Positions 1-10,363 of a stretch of 64,000 bases of DNA are shown in pieces. Under the pieces are notes generated by a model that had not been told where the DNA came from, ran no database searches, and saw only the letters and a list, made by a program, of their open reading frames with translations. Each line of letters starts with the position of its first letter. Position 1 is the first letter of the stretch. This DNA comes from Laccaria trichodermophora. Lineage: Eukaryota > Basidiomycota > Agaricomycetes > Agaricales > Hydnangiaceae. The position numbers were made by a program, and so were the translations under genes. Location: positions 744,001 to 808,000 of the forward strand of contig JACTVC010000024.1 of NCBI GenBank assembly GCA_018417955.1, written 5' to 3'.

Positions 1-596
1 ATCTGGTAACTCGCAACCACATTTGGACTGGCCAAGATGATGGTAGCTAGCTAGAGAGTCAGAACAAGGGTGATGCATGTGCAAAATGCAAGTGACAATG
101 TTATCTGCAAATGTCATTATTGGGTTTGGACTAGCCAAGACCACACTGACATAGCCTCTACAGAACACACATTTTAGTTCATTGGGTTTGGACTGGCCAA
201 GACCACAATGAAGGCAACAGTTAACAGGACACATATACAGGTGCAACTTGCTGAACACTATTTGCAGTGGATTGGATAAGGTTGTATGGTGAGGATACAT
301 GTTGTGAATGTGAAAGTACATATGCATGTTGTATATGAAACTGTTTGTATTTGTTTCAAACCATGTGATATCACGTGGGTTCAACTTCAGCATACAGAAA
401 CCAAAGTCTGCTGTAGAGTATAAAATTTAATTTCGGACTATTTATTTATATTTACCTTCAACTATTCTCAATGAACAATAATCCTACAAATAAGGAGTGC
501 ATACTGCAAAAAAGACCGTGTCATTTGGACCAGAATTGGCAGAGCTACATAGAAATCTTTATTTTCGCAAAAATGATGACTAATCGAGTCACTTTC
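1..596. other. Unassigned intergenic sequence
   Basis: No convincing coding region is visible. A short motif (TTTGGACTGGCCAAGA and close variants) occurs three times near 22, 123 and 186, so this is probably old repeat debris. Confidence 0.5.
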
Positions 597-616
597 CTAA
601 GTGTTGGAAATAGCCG

Positions 617-686
617 AAAATGATGTACTTCCCTTGCGGGCTACCTTCAAAATCAAAGGTAGCCCGCAAGGGAAGTACATCATTTT
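617..686. repeat. Perfect 31-bp inverted repeat with 8-nt loop
   Basis: The arms at 617-647 and 656-686 are exact reverse complements, separated by 8 nt. The arm contains GATGTACTTCCCT. A related motif (GATGTACTTCCCTAGTGGGC) occurs once more at about 51664, so the hairpin may be two transposon ends brought almost head to head by an internal deletion. No obvious direct repeat flanks it. The imperfect symmetry appears to extend a few bases further out. Confidence 0.85.
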
Positions 687-789
687 TGGAGATTTCTGAT
701 GCTTACAAATCCAGCCTATACACATTATATTAGCTGTAAAGGGCTTGCTGCTTGCGACAATGAGCTTAGGGTGTTGCTCACTGTTGGTG

Positions 790-1478
790 GCGATGTCGGG
801 GGTCGTTTTCAGGGTCCAGGGCGCATTTCTAAATAAGGAAATGTGCGCATTTTCAGATGTAAAATAGCAATAAAATAGCAGAAAAATCACAAAAATCACA
901 AAAAATTGAGGGTAGTCTGGTAATGATGTTGGAGTTTGTTTTCAGGGTTCAGGGCACATTTCTAAATAAGGAAATGTGCGCATTTCCAGATGTAAAACAG
1001 CAATAAAATAGCAGAAAAATCACAAAAATCACAAAAAATTGAGGGTAGTCTGGTAATGATGTTGGAGTTTGTTTTCAGGGTTCAGGGCACATTTCTAAAT
1101 AAGGAAATGTGTGCATTTTCAGATGTAAAATAGCAATAAAATAGCAGAAAAACAGAAAAAAATTGAGGGTGCTGCTTACTGCTGGTAATGATGTTGGAGG
1201 TTGTTTTCAGGGTCCAGGGTATATTTCCAAATATGGTAATATAGCCAACAATAGCCAGAAAATCAGAAGAAAAAATGGAGGATAGTGGTGATAACCTTGG
1301 GTAATGTTGTCAAGGTTCAGAGGCTATTCTCATCATGGTAATATAACCAGAGATAGCTAGAAAATAGCCAGAAAATCAGAAAGAAATGAGGGATGGTGCT
1401 TATTGCCAGTGATAACCTTGGGTAACATTGTCAGAGTCCAGAGTCTAGTTCCAAATAGAGTAATATAGACCCAAAAAT
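790..1478. repeat. Tandem satellite S1, units about 110-135 bp
   Basis: About five degenerate tandem units repeat the pattern TTTTCAGGGTTCAGGGCAC, then ATTTCTAAATAAGGAAAT, then AGCAGAAAAATCAC and a GATGTTGG stretch. The same family recurs at 7493-7960, 8200-8500, 31440-32312 and 37260-37640. E1 and E6 are both inserted in S1 arrays. The array here resumes after E1 at 7493. Confidence 0.8.
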
Positions 1479-1496
1479 CAATACTTTACCCTCCCC

Positions 1497-1750
1497 AGGT
1501 TATTCCATGTGGAATCCATGGAATGGGGGGTGGACTGAAGAAATTCCAGATGGATTCCATGGAATGGTGGATGGATTCCATACTTTTTCCACATGGATTC
1601 CATACTTTTTCCATGGTTTTTCCATACCTTTTCCATACTTTTTCCATACTTTTTCCATGGTTTTTCCATGGTTTTTCCATACTTTTTCCATGGTTTTTCT
1701 ACATGGATTCCATACTTTTTCCATATGGAATCCATATGGAATGACTTCAT
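1497..1750. repeat. E1 3'-side subterminal repeat array
   Basis: There is dense repetition of GGATTCCATGGAATGG and of CATACTTTTTCCATGG-like units. Such arrays at transposon ends are usually transposase-binding sites; that role is inferred. Translations across this array are repeats, not genes. Confidence 0.75.
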
Positions 1751-1837
1751 GGAATAAACATCTTACACTTAACATAGTCTGTTGTTGAATTGATTAACAT
1801 AATACAAAAATTTGAGCCTTTATCTAATAAAATCAGA

Positions 1838-4800
1838 TTACATATTATCATCACTACCATCATCATCACTATCATCACCATCACCATCATCTCCTTTTTT
1901 CATCTTTTCTTCCCTCTTCTTTATCTTCTCAAGAACATGTCGGGTATGATAGAATAGCATTGCATGCAAAAACCAATTGAAGTTGTCAACAGTCATCCGT
2001 TTTAAAATAGAATCAAATCCACCAATCCATCCATTCAATTGTTCACATGCTTGAGTATTGAATGCTCTTTTCAGATATTTTTCCCCATCTTTTGTCTCTG
2101 CTTCAATAACCAAGTTAGGTTCTGATCCATCAAGAGGAGCAGGGTTGCAATATTTTCGGCAGATCACATCTGTAGTGCGATGATTGATGTAATGATATGC
2201 ATCAACCATAAGTCTTGCACCATTCATCCCAGCTTCCATTTTGAATGCTTGTTCTAAGAACCAGACATGCCTTATCAATGCATATATAATCTGGTCTTGT
2301 ACTTTCATCTGGAAATGTATCTTCCATAAACTTTAGAATGTTTGTTGGTGACTCAGCTTTTGCAAACTTGACCCATGCAATGACAACACCACAAGGTGCA
2401 ACAATTGTTTCCACACAATAATAGCGCTTTGGACTGAAATAGTTTTTGTTTTCTACTTCAGGAGCTTCCTCATCATGAGGTTGAACATTTCTGGGAACTT
2501 CTGGATTCCAGGCAAGATTTTCATTTGGTCGATTTAGCATTCGTCGTACCCCAGCCAAGCTTGACTTTGATCGAGACTGTCTATATTGATGCCAGTCATT
2601 GCGATGTTCATGACAAGCTTGAGTTCCTTCAATCTTGTTATTTTGACAATCCTTAACACGACAACGATTACGAAATTCTCTTTCATGGGTCTGACAAAAT
2701 GATTCTCCCTTTCCACGAGCATTTGTAAGGGGTTTCGTACAATTATCAAATGCACAATGAGTTGGTCCCATAACAATGCCATCTATTACGACCATGTTCA
2801 CCATGGCTGGTTGGCTTCCAGTATCAACATCCATTGGGTCATCTGATTCTGCTAAATTTTGCAGTTCTTCAGCAGCTGCAGGGTCCAATTGAGGTACAGC
2901 TTGATTTTCATCAACACCAAGAACAGCTGCTGCATCATTGGCAGCAGGTAGAAAATCTGCAACTGCCTTGCGTTCTTGAGTACACTCAGAGCAGGTGTGT
3001 TTGTCAGACAGCCTCATAGCACCACCTTCACCAAGAATAGCAAATGCATCATGAGTGAGATCATCAATTGATGGATTATCATTCGTTTCAAACATGACTC
3101 CTGATGCTTGAGCAATGGTACGAACAGTTTCATGAAGAAATGCCTGCCAGATTTGACGCCTTTCAATTTTGAGTGACCCTTGCTTTCCATAGCTGTTGGT
3201 CCAAAATTCAGCATAAGCAGAAACTGATGCATGAAAGCTGTATGTTCCATTAACAACAGCATTTGAAAAACACCGGTCAACATATAGAGATTTTCCAAGT
3301 TTTAAATATTTAGCATTGTTGAGGTACACTCGTCTCCGATGACCTCCAACTTGAGGATAGTTTTCATGATCAGCAAAATAGTGAGTTTTGCAATTAGAAC
3401 ATTTTCCACTCAGAACAACAACATCTTTAAAGATTTCAGAACTTTTAATAAGAGTTGTTGTGGCAAGGTCATTAGGATCTGAGTGTTGCAAAATGGCACG
3501 GCCTTGACATTTAATATCTGAACAAACATTTGATGGTGGGCAAATTATCATGATTGCCTGAATTTCCTTCTTTGAAATTGGCTGAAGTTTTTGAATTAGC
3601 TTTCCATCACTCCCAAAGGAATTGAGACCCAATAAATCAGCAAAGTTGTTAAGCTTCATTCCAATGTTGACTGTAATTTGATTTTCAGGCATTAACTTCA
3701 AATTCTCTGACTGTTTAAACAGAGTTTTGAGTTTTGGTTTTGGAGTCTGCTTTTCAACTTCACGAGCCAGTGATTTTATCCACGAGCTCAGATTAACCCG
3801 ATTTTCATCTGAAAGTTGGGGATTTTGCTGGCGTCGATGCAAATTTAATAAATCTGTATTTTCCAATATAGTAGACAACAGCATTAACACAGTTGCAAGT
3901 GTTATTTTTGAGCTGAAATTTTGTGCAATAAAATCATTGAACACTTTAAATGAAATATCTGGAAATGCTTGTTCACTTGGCATAGCATTGGCACCAGGAC
4001 ACAAAAACATCACAACTATCAAGGGACCAAGCATTTGTAGAATTGTGAACAAGTGTAAAATTGCAACAGTCACCCAGTAAGTTGGAAGCATCTGGAGTAG
4101 TTGATCACTGAAGAAAAAAAAACAGAACACTGATAAACACATTGATACAAGTACAAAAAAAATCCAAACAAGTCCAAAATCTACCTACCCAGCAACCTTC
4201 TTCTTCTTGTGACTCTTTTTCTTGCTATCAGCCTGCTCTGACTCTACTGCTTTCTGATTTCCTTTCCCAACACCTGACCCTGATGCTGACCCTTGCTTCT
4301 TTTCCTTCTCCTTTGCACCCTTTGTAGATTTTACAGCAGATCTCATAACAGGCTTGACTGCCTTCTTGCCTTTCTGCTTCTTCAACCATTCTCCCAAGTC
4401 TGCAATAGTGTATCTGGACTTTGTGGTGCCCCAAAGGTCAACATCTGATTTCCTATCAGAATTACCCTCCAACCAGGCCAGCATATCTTCATAACCCTCT
4501 GCCATTGGAAAGACCTTGACATAAGAGTTATGCCAGGTTGTTTTGGCTACAAAAAGCCCAATAAGCTCAGTCTTGTTTGGGTACTTTCCAAGCTCTGCTG
4601 GCCATTTGCGTTCAGCAACCATATCAGAGATTTTTGCCTGAATCTCATTGATGTGTGCATAGCGTTGATACATAACCTGCAAAGTTGGGTTTGTATTATA
4701 GCAAAGAGAATCATTGATGGTTAAGCCAGCTGCTTTGAGTTTATGAAGCAAACTCTCATCAACAGTGCGTTTGGAGCCCAAGGGCACAGAAATGTCCATG

Positions 4801-6888
4801 GGAGTCTCAGGATGAGAATGGGAATCAGATAATGCAGAACGGGACTCAGATAATGCGTAATGAGACATGGGCCCAGAAACATGAGTTGAAGGGGGGTAAG
4901 AAGAGCCAGTAGAAAATGAAGACCTGTTAGGAAGGCACTTTAATCATAAAATGAGAAATAAAGGCAATAAATAATAATAATAAAACTTACAAATAAAATA
5001 TGACATTCATTATCTTTATTAGATTCAAGACTTTCATTCTCTGTCAGAATGTTTTCATATCGACCCAGTAAGTTCCATTGCCAAGATCCAGACAAGTTTG
5101 ATTGGGCAAAAACATGAGCAGCTTCAGAAGTAATTAGTAAACTCAATATATTGGATATTTTACTTTACATACCTGTGACACTATCAAGCCTAGTAGCAAC
5201 TTTCTTTAAAACAACAGCAGATTCAAGAGGCAGAACAGTAGAGACACGAAATACAGTGTTGGCATGCAGTGAAGAATCAGGGATGACATTCAATTTGACT
5301 GGGTCATCATAAACCAGGTAAGCAAAAACTTTATAATCAACAAGAGCAGAGCCTGCAAATAAATTGTCGCCAGAGTGAACTTTCGGAAAATCAGCATAGT
5401 TCAAGACATTTCCAAATGCCTTTCCACGTAGAAGACCCCCCATGGTGCGTGATGACCCTAATGCAGGTGGGCTGCCTCCTAAGTCCATTTCAACATCTGT
5501 GATAAGTTAGAAATTTCAAGTTTTAAATTTTGAAATGTTAAAATACCCTGATCATAATGAGAGGCATGTTGAGCTAGAGTAACTACTATACATACATATA
5601 CATATAAGAAAAGACAAAGGGAAAACAAATTTATTTACCTGAGTCATGCACGTCATTGGTGTTAACGGCATCGTTGGCGCCTCTGGTCTGGGTGTTGTCG
5701 TTGTCATTGTCTTCGTTGCGGATGTTGGCGTGGGCGTTGTCGTTGTCTTCGTTGTGGATGTTGGCGTGGGCGTTGTCTTCGTTGCTGGTATTGGCGTGGG
5801 TGTTGTCGAAGGTGTTGGCATGGGCACTGGGGTTGTCGTTGCTGGCGTTGCCGCTGGTGTTGTTGGTGTTGCCGCTGGCGTTGTTGGCGTTGCCGCTGGC
5901 GTTGTTGGTGTTGCTGCTGGTATTGGTGTTGGCGTCATCTTCGTTGGCATCGTCTTCGTTGTCGTCCTCATCCCCGTTGCCGCTCTTGTCATTGTTGCCG
6001 CTGTTGTCGTTGTTGCCACAGTTGTCGTCGTCCCCGCTGTTGTCGTCCCCGCTATTGTCGTCGTCCTGGCTGTTATCGTCGTCTTCGCTGTTGGCGTTGT
6101 TGCCGCTGTTGTCGCTGTTGTCGTCATTTTCGCTGTTGCTGCTGTTGTCGTCATTTTCGCTGTTGCTGCTGTTGTCGTCGTTGGCGCTATTGGCATCGTC
6201 CCCGTCGTTGTTGTCCTCACTCTCAGAGGTGGAGCTGTCGTTTTCGTTGGCACCGGTGGGGTCGTTGTCACTGGTGTCGGAGGTGTCGTGTTCGTCGCCC
6301 ACGCGTTCGTTGTGAGTCTTCATGGGGGGATCGTCATCGGGACGACGCTCCCTGGCGCTAACGATGGTCGGTGGGGCACGCATACGGGATGCAGTGGTAT
6401 CGCGTATGCGTTCGGGGGGGGCAACGGCAATGCCGCTTTCGACGAGCTTTCGCTCGGCCCTGTAGAGGTCAATAGAAATTTTTTTTATAAAAAAAGAGGG
6501 GAGGGGACATGCTCACGGGGTGAGTTTGGTGGGAGGGGCCTGGCTAGCGTCCTCCGCAGCCTTCTGGGCACTTGTTTTCCTGCAAACAGCGTTATTGATG
6601 GTCATCGATGGCAGGGAATCGACGTCGATGGGTTGCGTACCTTGGCTTTTTCGCCCTCTTCGCCTTCGCCTCCTTCCCCCCTTTTCCTTTCTTCCCCGTC
6701 TTCGTTCCTTTCATCTCCTCGTTCGTCGATTCAGGTTGTGCGGGCTCCCCCGGGTCTTCCTGGTGCTTTTTCTGGCGCTTGCTCGCCTGGTCACCAGCGT
6801 TGGACGGCCCTCGCTTACGAACGGGTGTGTGGGCATGTACGTGGCCGCTACGCGAAGCCTTGTCGTCGGCGCGTGTACGAGGTGGCAT
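1838..6888 (-). CDS. KDZ-type transposase gene of E1 with CxC5/CxC6-like cysteine clusters; one frameshift
   Basis: The predicted start is the ATG at 6886-6888 (MPPRTRADDKASRS), followed by a basic KR-rich region. Splice sites I can place: exon 1 6641-6888, exon 2 6517-6579, exon 3 5639-6459 (acidic D/N/S low complexity), a 27-nt micro-exon 5547-5573, exon 5 5173-5496, exon 6 4991-5121, exon 7 about 4924-4189 (lysine-rich end) and exon 8 from 4107. Exons 1-6 stay in phase. The 6/7 junction is unresolved; 7/8 is in phase. Exon 8 opens with a hydrophobic segment (about residues 5-40), then a first cysteine cluster (CPPSNVCSDIKC; CSNCKTHY), CSEC, a second cluster (HCAFDNC, FCQTHE, CRVKDC, CHEH), and the transposase core (FSPKRYYCVETI, YICIDKAC, VDAYHYINHR, ACEQLNGW). 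The D of CIDKAC and E of CEQLNGW match conserved KDZ positions. An 8-bp deletion near 2211, relative to E3 and E4, shifts the frame before VDAYHYINHR, so this copy is probably inactive. The tail is acidic (DGDDSDDDGSDD). Confidence 0.75.
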
Positions 6889-7011
6889 GGATTCGATGTC
6901 GTGGATGGTGGTGGGGTGGTTGATGGTGGTTGTAGTCAGAAAGAAGAGACGTGGCAATGTGTGACCCACAGTTACCACGTTTGGGATGCTACAGACCGTG
7001 GGCCGCGTCCG

Positions 7012-7026
7012 TGGGGATATATTTCC
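7012..7026 (-). promoter_or_regulatory. TATA-like element upstream of the E1 transposase
   Basis: On minus the sequence reads GAAATATATCCCC, about 125-135 bp upstream of the ATG and 25-35 bp from the tRNA-like module. E3, E4 and E7 carry TATATA-type sequences in the same position between tRNA-like module and start codon. It is a plausible Pol II TATA box; the transcription start is not known. Confidence 0.45.
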
Positions 7027-7048
7027 CTTCGTTTTCATATCTAACAAA

Positions 7049-7135
7049 GCTAGTATGGCTCAGTTTGCTAGAGCGCTCGTCTGTGTCCAAGTGGCCTAGA
7101 GTTCAATCCTTCGAAAATGCAAAATTTATTTTTTT
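7049..7135 (+). other. tRNA-like Pol III promoter module, divergent from E1 transposase
   Basis: The A-box-like TGGCTCAGTTTGC lies in a perfect 4-bp D-stem (GCTC/GAGC). A B-box-like AGTTCAATCCTT follows about 30 nt later, and a run of seven T at 7129-7135 follows that, as expected for a Pol III terminator. No acceptor stem closes and no convincing anticodon arm forms, so it is tRNA-derived rather than a working tRNA. It points away from the transposase gene. Equivalent modules lie at 24701, 36304, 48187 and 56436 (minus). Confidence 0.6.
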
Positions 7136-7204
7136 ACTATATATAGTAAGGACACTATAAATACTACTCAGTTACTATTCAATGGTTTCTAGTACTGTTT
7201 ATAT

Positions 7205-7485
7205 GTATTCTAATGGTGCAATGGTCATGGAATCCATGGAATCCATATGGACTTGTTGCATCGAATCCACATGGACTTGTTCCATGGAATCCATTGGACT
7301 TGTTCCATGGAATCCAGTGGAATCCATGTAAATTCCATATGGAATTAATCATTCCATCATCATTCCACATGGATTCCATGTTGTCCATGGAAGAAGAAAT
7401 TGGCTGGGATCTCAGCCAACATTCATTCCATGGAATCCATATGGAATTATCCATGGATTCCATACGGAATAACCTGGGGAAGGTG
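7205..7485. repeat. E1 5'-side subterminal repeat array
   Basis: Many copies of CATGGAATCCA and ATGGACTTGTTCCATGG, with palindromic CCATATGG and CCATGG cores, end at the right terminal repeat. The same arrangement is seen in E3 (24890-25135) and E4 (55945-56250). Confidence 0.75.
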
Positions 7486-7492
7486 AAGACCT

Positions 7493-8570
7493 CCCAAAAA
7501 TAGCCAGAAAATAGCTAGAAAATCAGAAAAAAATGGGGGATGGTGCCCACTGCAGTGATAACATTGGGTAATCTTGTCAGGGTCTAGTTCTATATATGGT
7601 AATATATCCAAAAAAAGCCAGAAAACTGTTATAAAATCAGAAAGAAATGGAGGATGGTGCTTAGATATCATTGGGTAACATTGTCAGGGTCCAGAGTCTA
7701 GTTCCAAATATGGTAATATAACAAAGAATAGCCAGAAAATGGGCAAAAAATCAGAAAAAAATGGTGGATGGTGCTCATTGCTGCGATAATGTTTGGTAAT
7801 GTTGTCAGGGTCAAGGGTCCAGCTCCAAATATGGTAATAGATCCAAAAATTGCTGGAATATAGTGGAAAAATTGAAAAAAAAAAGAAAGTTTGAATGGTA
7901 TGTAGAATGTCAGGCACTACCTTCAGAGTCCATACCAAAAAAGAAAATATCATCTACTTTGACCAAAAACTGGAGAAAACCAAGCAAATAATAACTTTGT
8001 CTATTACAGCCTATTGGTAATGGGATGATGGGATGATTGTAACATGATCAGTTACCAAAAATAGTCAACAGATGGAAGTTGTAGCCCTACACTGAAAGTG
8101 CTCCTGTTGTAGAGATAATCTAACTTTGTAGTCTATGTCTGACATCTGCAGTCTTTTATTGTATATTAGTAAACTTTGTAGTATAAGTTTGCTAAAGTGT
8201 TCAGGGTATAGAGCAGACATCCAAATATGGTAATCCATTAAAAATAGTCATAAAATCTGTGAAAATTGAAGGATGGTGCTTATTGTTAGTAATGATGTTG
8301 GGTAACAGTTTCAGGCTCTAGGGTAGATTTCCAAATATGGTAATCTACCTGCATATAATGAGAAAATAAGAAAAAAATAAGAATAGAAATGTTTTTTATT
8401 GATGGTGATGATGCTGGGGTAATTTGTTTAGAATCCAGAAGAAGACTTATATAGGAAGATTTACTGGTTTGTGATAAAAATGTACCCAGAAAGACAGAAA
8501 AAAGGAGAAAAAGTAGAAATTGGTTTCTATTGCCTTTGCAAAAAAAGGAGGACTTGTTTCTGCCATGCTT
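7493..8570. repeat. S1 satellite, a linker and a short R1 copy
   Basis: S1 resumes directly after E1's right duplication and continues to about 7960. A linker and a diverged R1 piece (8035-8190: GTTACCAAAAATAGTC, GTTGTAGCCCTACACTG) follow. More S1-like units run from 8200 to about 8500. The order S1, linker, R1 recurs at 31440-34245 and 37260-38118, so these belong to one larger dispersed repeat. Confidence 0.6.
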
Positions 8571-8589
8571 GCAATGGCCTCTAACACAA

Positions 8590-8960
8590 GTAAAAGTGCC
8601 TGGTCTGCATCTTGGATAATAGAACCGATTCAATGTTGAATTGTTGAAGTACTTTAGCTAGTGCTGAGGCCAGGTGAAAAATAACCAAGCAGACAAGTGA
8701 ATTAAATCAGTAACAATGCCTGGGCTGTGTCTCACATAATAGAACCTGTTTAATATTAAATTGTTGGAGTACTTTGGCTGGGTGGAAAACAACCAAGCAG
8801 ACAAGTGAATTAAATTGGTAACAATGCCTGGGCTGTGTCTTGGATAATAGAACCTGTTTAGTATTAAATTGTTGTACTTTGGCTGGATGGAATACAACTG
8901 AGCAGACAAGTGAATTAAATTGGTAAAGTGCCCAGGCTGTGTCTCATCAATCTGCAGGTG
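8590..8960. repeat. Tandem repeat, about 120-bp unit, three copies
   Basis: Units share AGCAGACAAGTGAATTAAAT, then CTGGGCTGTGTCT and ATAATAGAACCTGTTTA. Divergence between units is small. No coding role is evident. Confidence 0.75.
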
Positions 8961-9081
8961 TTCTGGCACTGAGATATCATGTTATGTGTTCCATAACCTA
9001 TGTACTACCAATGCAGGTGGATCAATGTGAAATCCGGAACCTTCTAGAACCTTCTAGAATATTCAGCTGATTGCTGCTTTC

Positions 9082-10160
9082 ATGATGAACAACTGCATAT
9101 ACATGAACAAACATATCACATATGGTCAACTTTTGGCAGGGTCTCAGCTACATTTACTCATTCCTCAGCACTCCAATGGATTCTACAACTCTCACCTGTT
9201 GTATAAGGCTTGGGCCTGGCCTCCAAGACAATGCCAACAAGAAGAACTGCCCACTGGAATACAAACTGACTGTTCCCAGGAAGAATCTGCAGCTGCTCAA
9301 AAGGAATGAACTTGCACACCCAAGATATGACAACTACCTGGTGTTCTTCAAAATACCAACATCATGTCTTGTTGTCAGCTTTGGCCATGATACAGCTGCC
9401 CTATGGGCCCTGGTAAAAGAAGCACAGGGTGACTCCAACAATGTCAGCTTAGTAAGTCACCCCAAATCATTCTACTTGTCACTCAGTCTCCCCAGATTTT
9501 GGAGAAAATTACTCCTGATATCCCCACTGATGGAATGTTTCAGAAAATCAAAAATAATTGGAATTTGTGCCATGTGAAGGTCCACAATAAGCAGCTCTCC
9601 ATCAGCTGCAACCTGGATGCTACATGTACTGGGCATGGTTGCATCAGTGCATTGGGCAAATTATTGAAAACAGTGTTCCACCTCTGAAAGCCAAATGGCA
9701 GCATTGATTTTGCAGAGCCTTACTGCTACCATATCGAGGAGGGGCTTGTCTTGTCCAATACAGCTGCTGTGGAGGTACCACTGCCTCCATCAGTCGACAA
9801 CCCTACCACCAGAGATGAATCAGATGTAATTCAAGAGCTGGTGAGATGTCCTTGTTTTGATTTCCCACCAGCATTCTAATTAGATCAGGGTTCAATGAGT
9901 GCAGCTATGGTATTTGTGGATGCCTTTCTGAAAATGGGTCCAGATGAGGTGAAAGTCACACTGGAGGACAAAGACCCAGCTTTCATGAAGGACATGCAAA
10001 ATATATTCACTCTTATCAGCACCAAAAGCTCCCAAAGGCTGGTTGGCACAGGACCGGACCACAGCACATCAAAAATTGGTATGGTACTTGGATTTTCAAT
10101 TTCACAGCTGAGAAAGGTACAAACTCCCTCATCCCCTTCTCCACCTCTCTCTATCTAGTA
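9082..10160 (+). pseudogene. Unrecognised gene remnant
   Basis: Overlapping plus-strand segments look coding but do not form one open frame. The segment at 9122-9577 includes NKKNCPLEYKLTVP and SCLVVSFGHDTAALW. The one at 9499-9840 has a single in-frame TGA at 9685-9687, possibly from CGA. It resumes with KPNGSIDFAEPYCYHIEEG and later VFVDAFLKMGPDEVK and VGTGPDHSTSKIGMV, ending near 10158. A short intron around 9841-9883 is possible, but its phase does not close. I do not recognise the family. It lies between repeat blocks and is probably a decayed gene, host or transposon. Confidence 0.4.
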
Positions 10161-10363
10161 TCAATGCTTGTTGTTTGTATTCTAGATACCTGAGCACAGG
10201 AATACTGTTGCAATTATTGATCTTGCCACTTATTGTGGCATTTAGAGTACTTACTGTCTAAAATAGATAGTATAGGGTGACAAAAGAATTGCATGGCTGG
10301 AACTAGCCAACACTTGCAAAATGGTACATTCTTCAGCTTTACAAATGATGGCAGCACCATGGA

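Larger units (their letters stand above)
1479..7492 (-). mobile_element. KDZ-superfamily DNA transposon E1 (about 6.0 kb)
   Basis: The element is flanked by the 9-bp direct repeat CCCAAAAAT at 1470-1478 and 7493-7501, read as a target-site duplication in S1. The left end reads CAATACTTTACCCTCCCC. The right end, reverse complemented, reads AGGTCTTCACCTTCCCC. Both then run into AGGTTATTCC and arrays of GGAATCC/CCATATGG-type repeats. Between them lies one minus-strand multi-exon transposase gene and, near the gene's 5' side, a tRNA-like module on plus. Zisupton elements are known for about 8-bp duplications. The 9-bp size here is read directly from the sequence. Confidence 0.85.

Noticed and set aside
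1478..1788. Overlapping small open frames on both strands rich in MEKPWKKYG and FHTFS repeats
   Set aside because: They are translations of the E1 subterminal repeat array. Similar ones occur at 7179-7503, 24833-25123, 55966-56304 and 61082-61415.
5646..6923. Long valine/alanine-rich open frame on plus opposite the E1 acidic exon
   Set aside because: It is the antisense reading of a GAC/AAC-rich low-complexity exon. The same shadow appears opposite the E3, E4 and E5 exons (23281-24147, 56612-57440, 42603-43370). It has no start context or splice support.
7049..7117. Functional tRNA gene
   Set aside because: Only the A box, B box and parts of the D and T stems fit. The acceptor stem does not close and no credible anticodon arm forms in any of the five copies.
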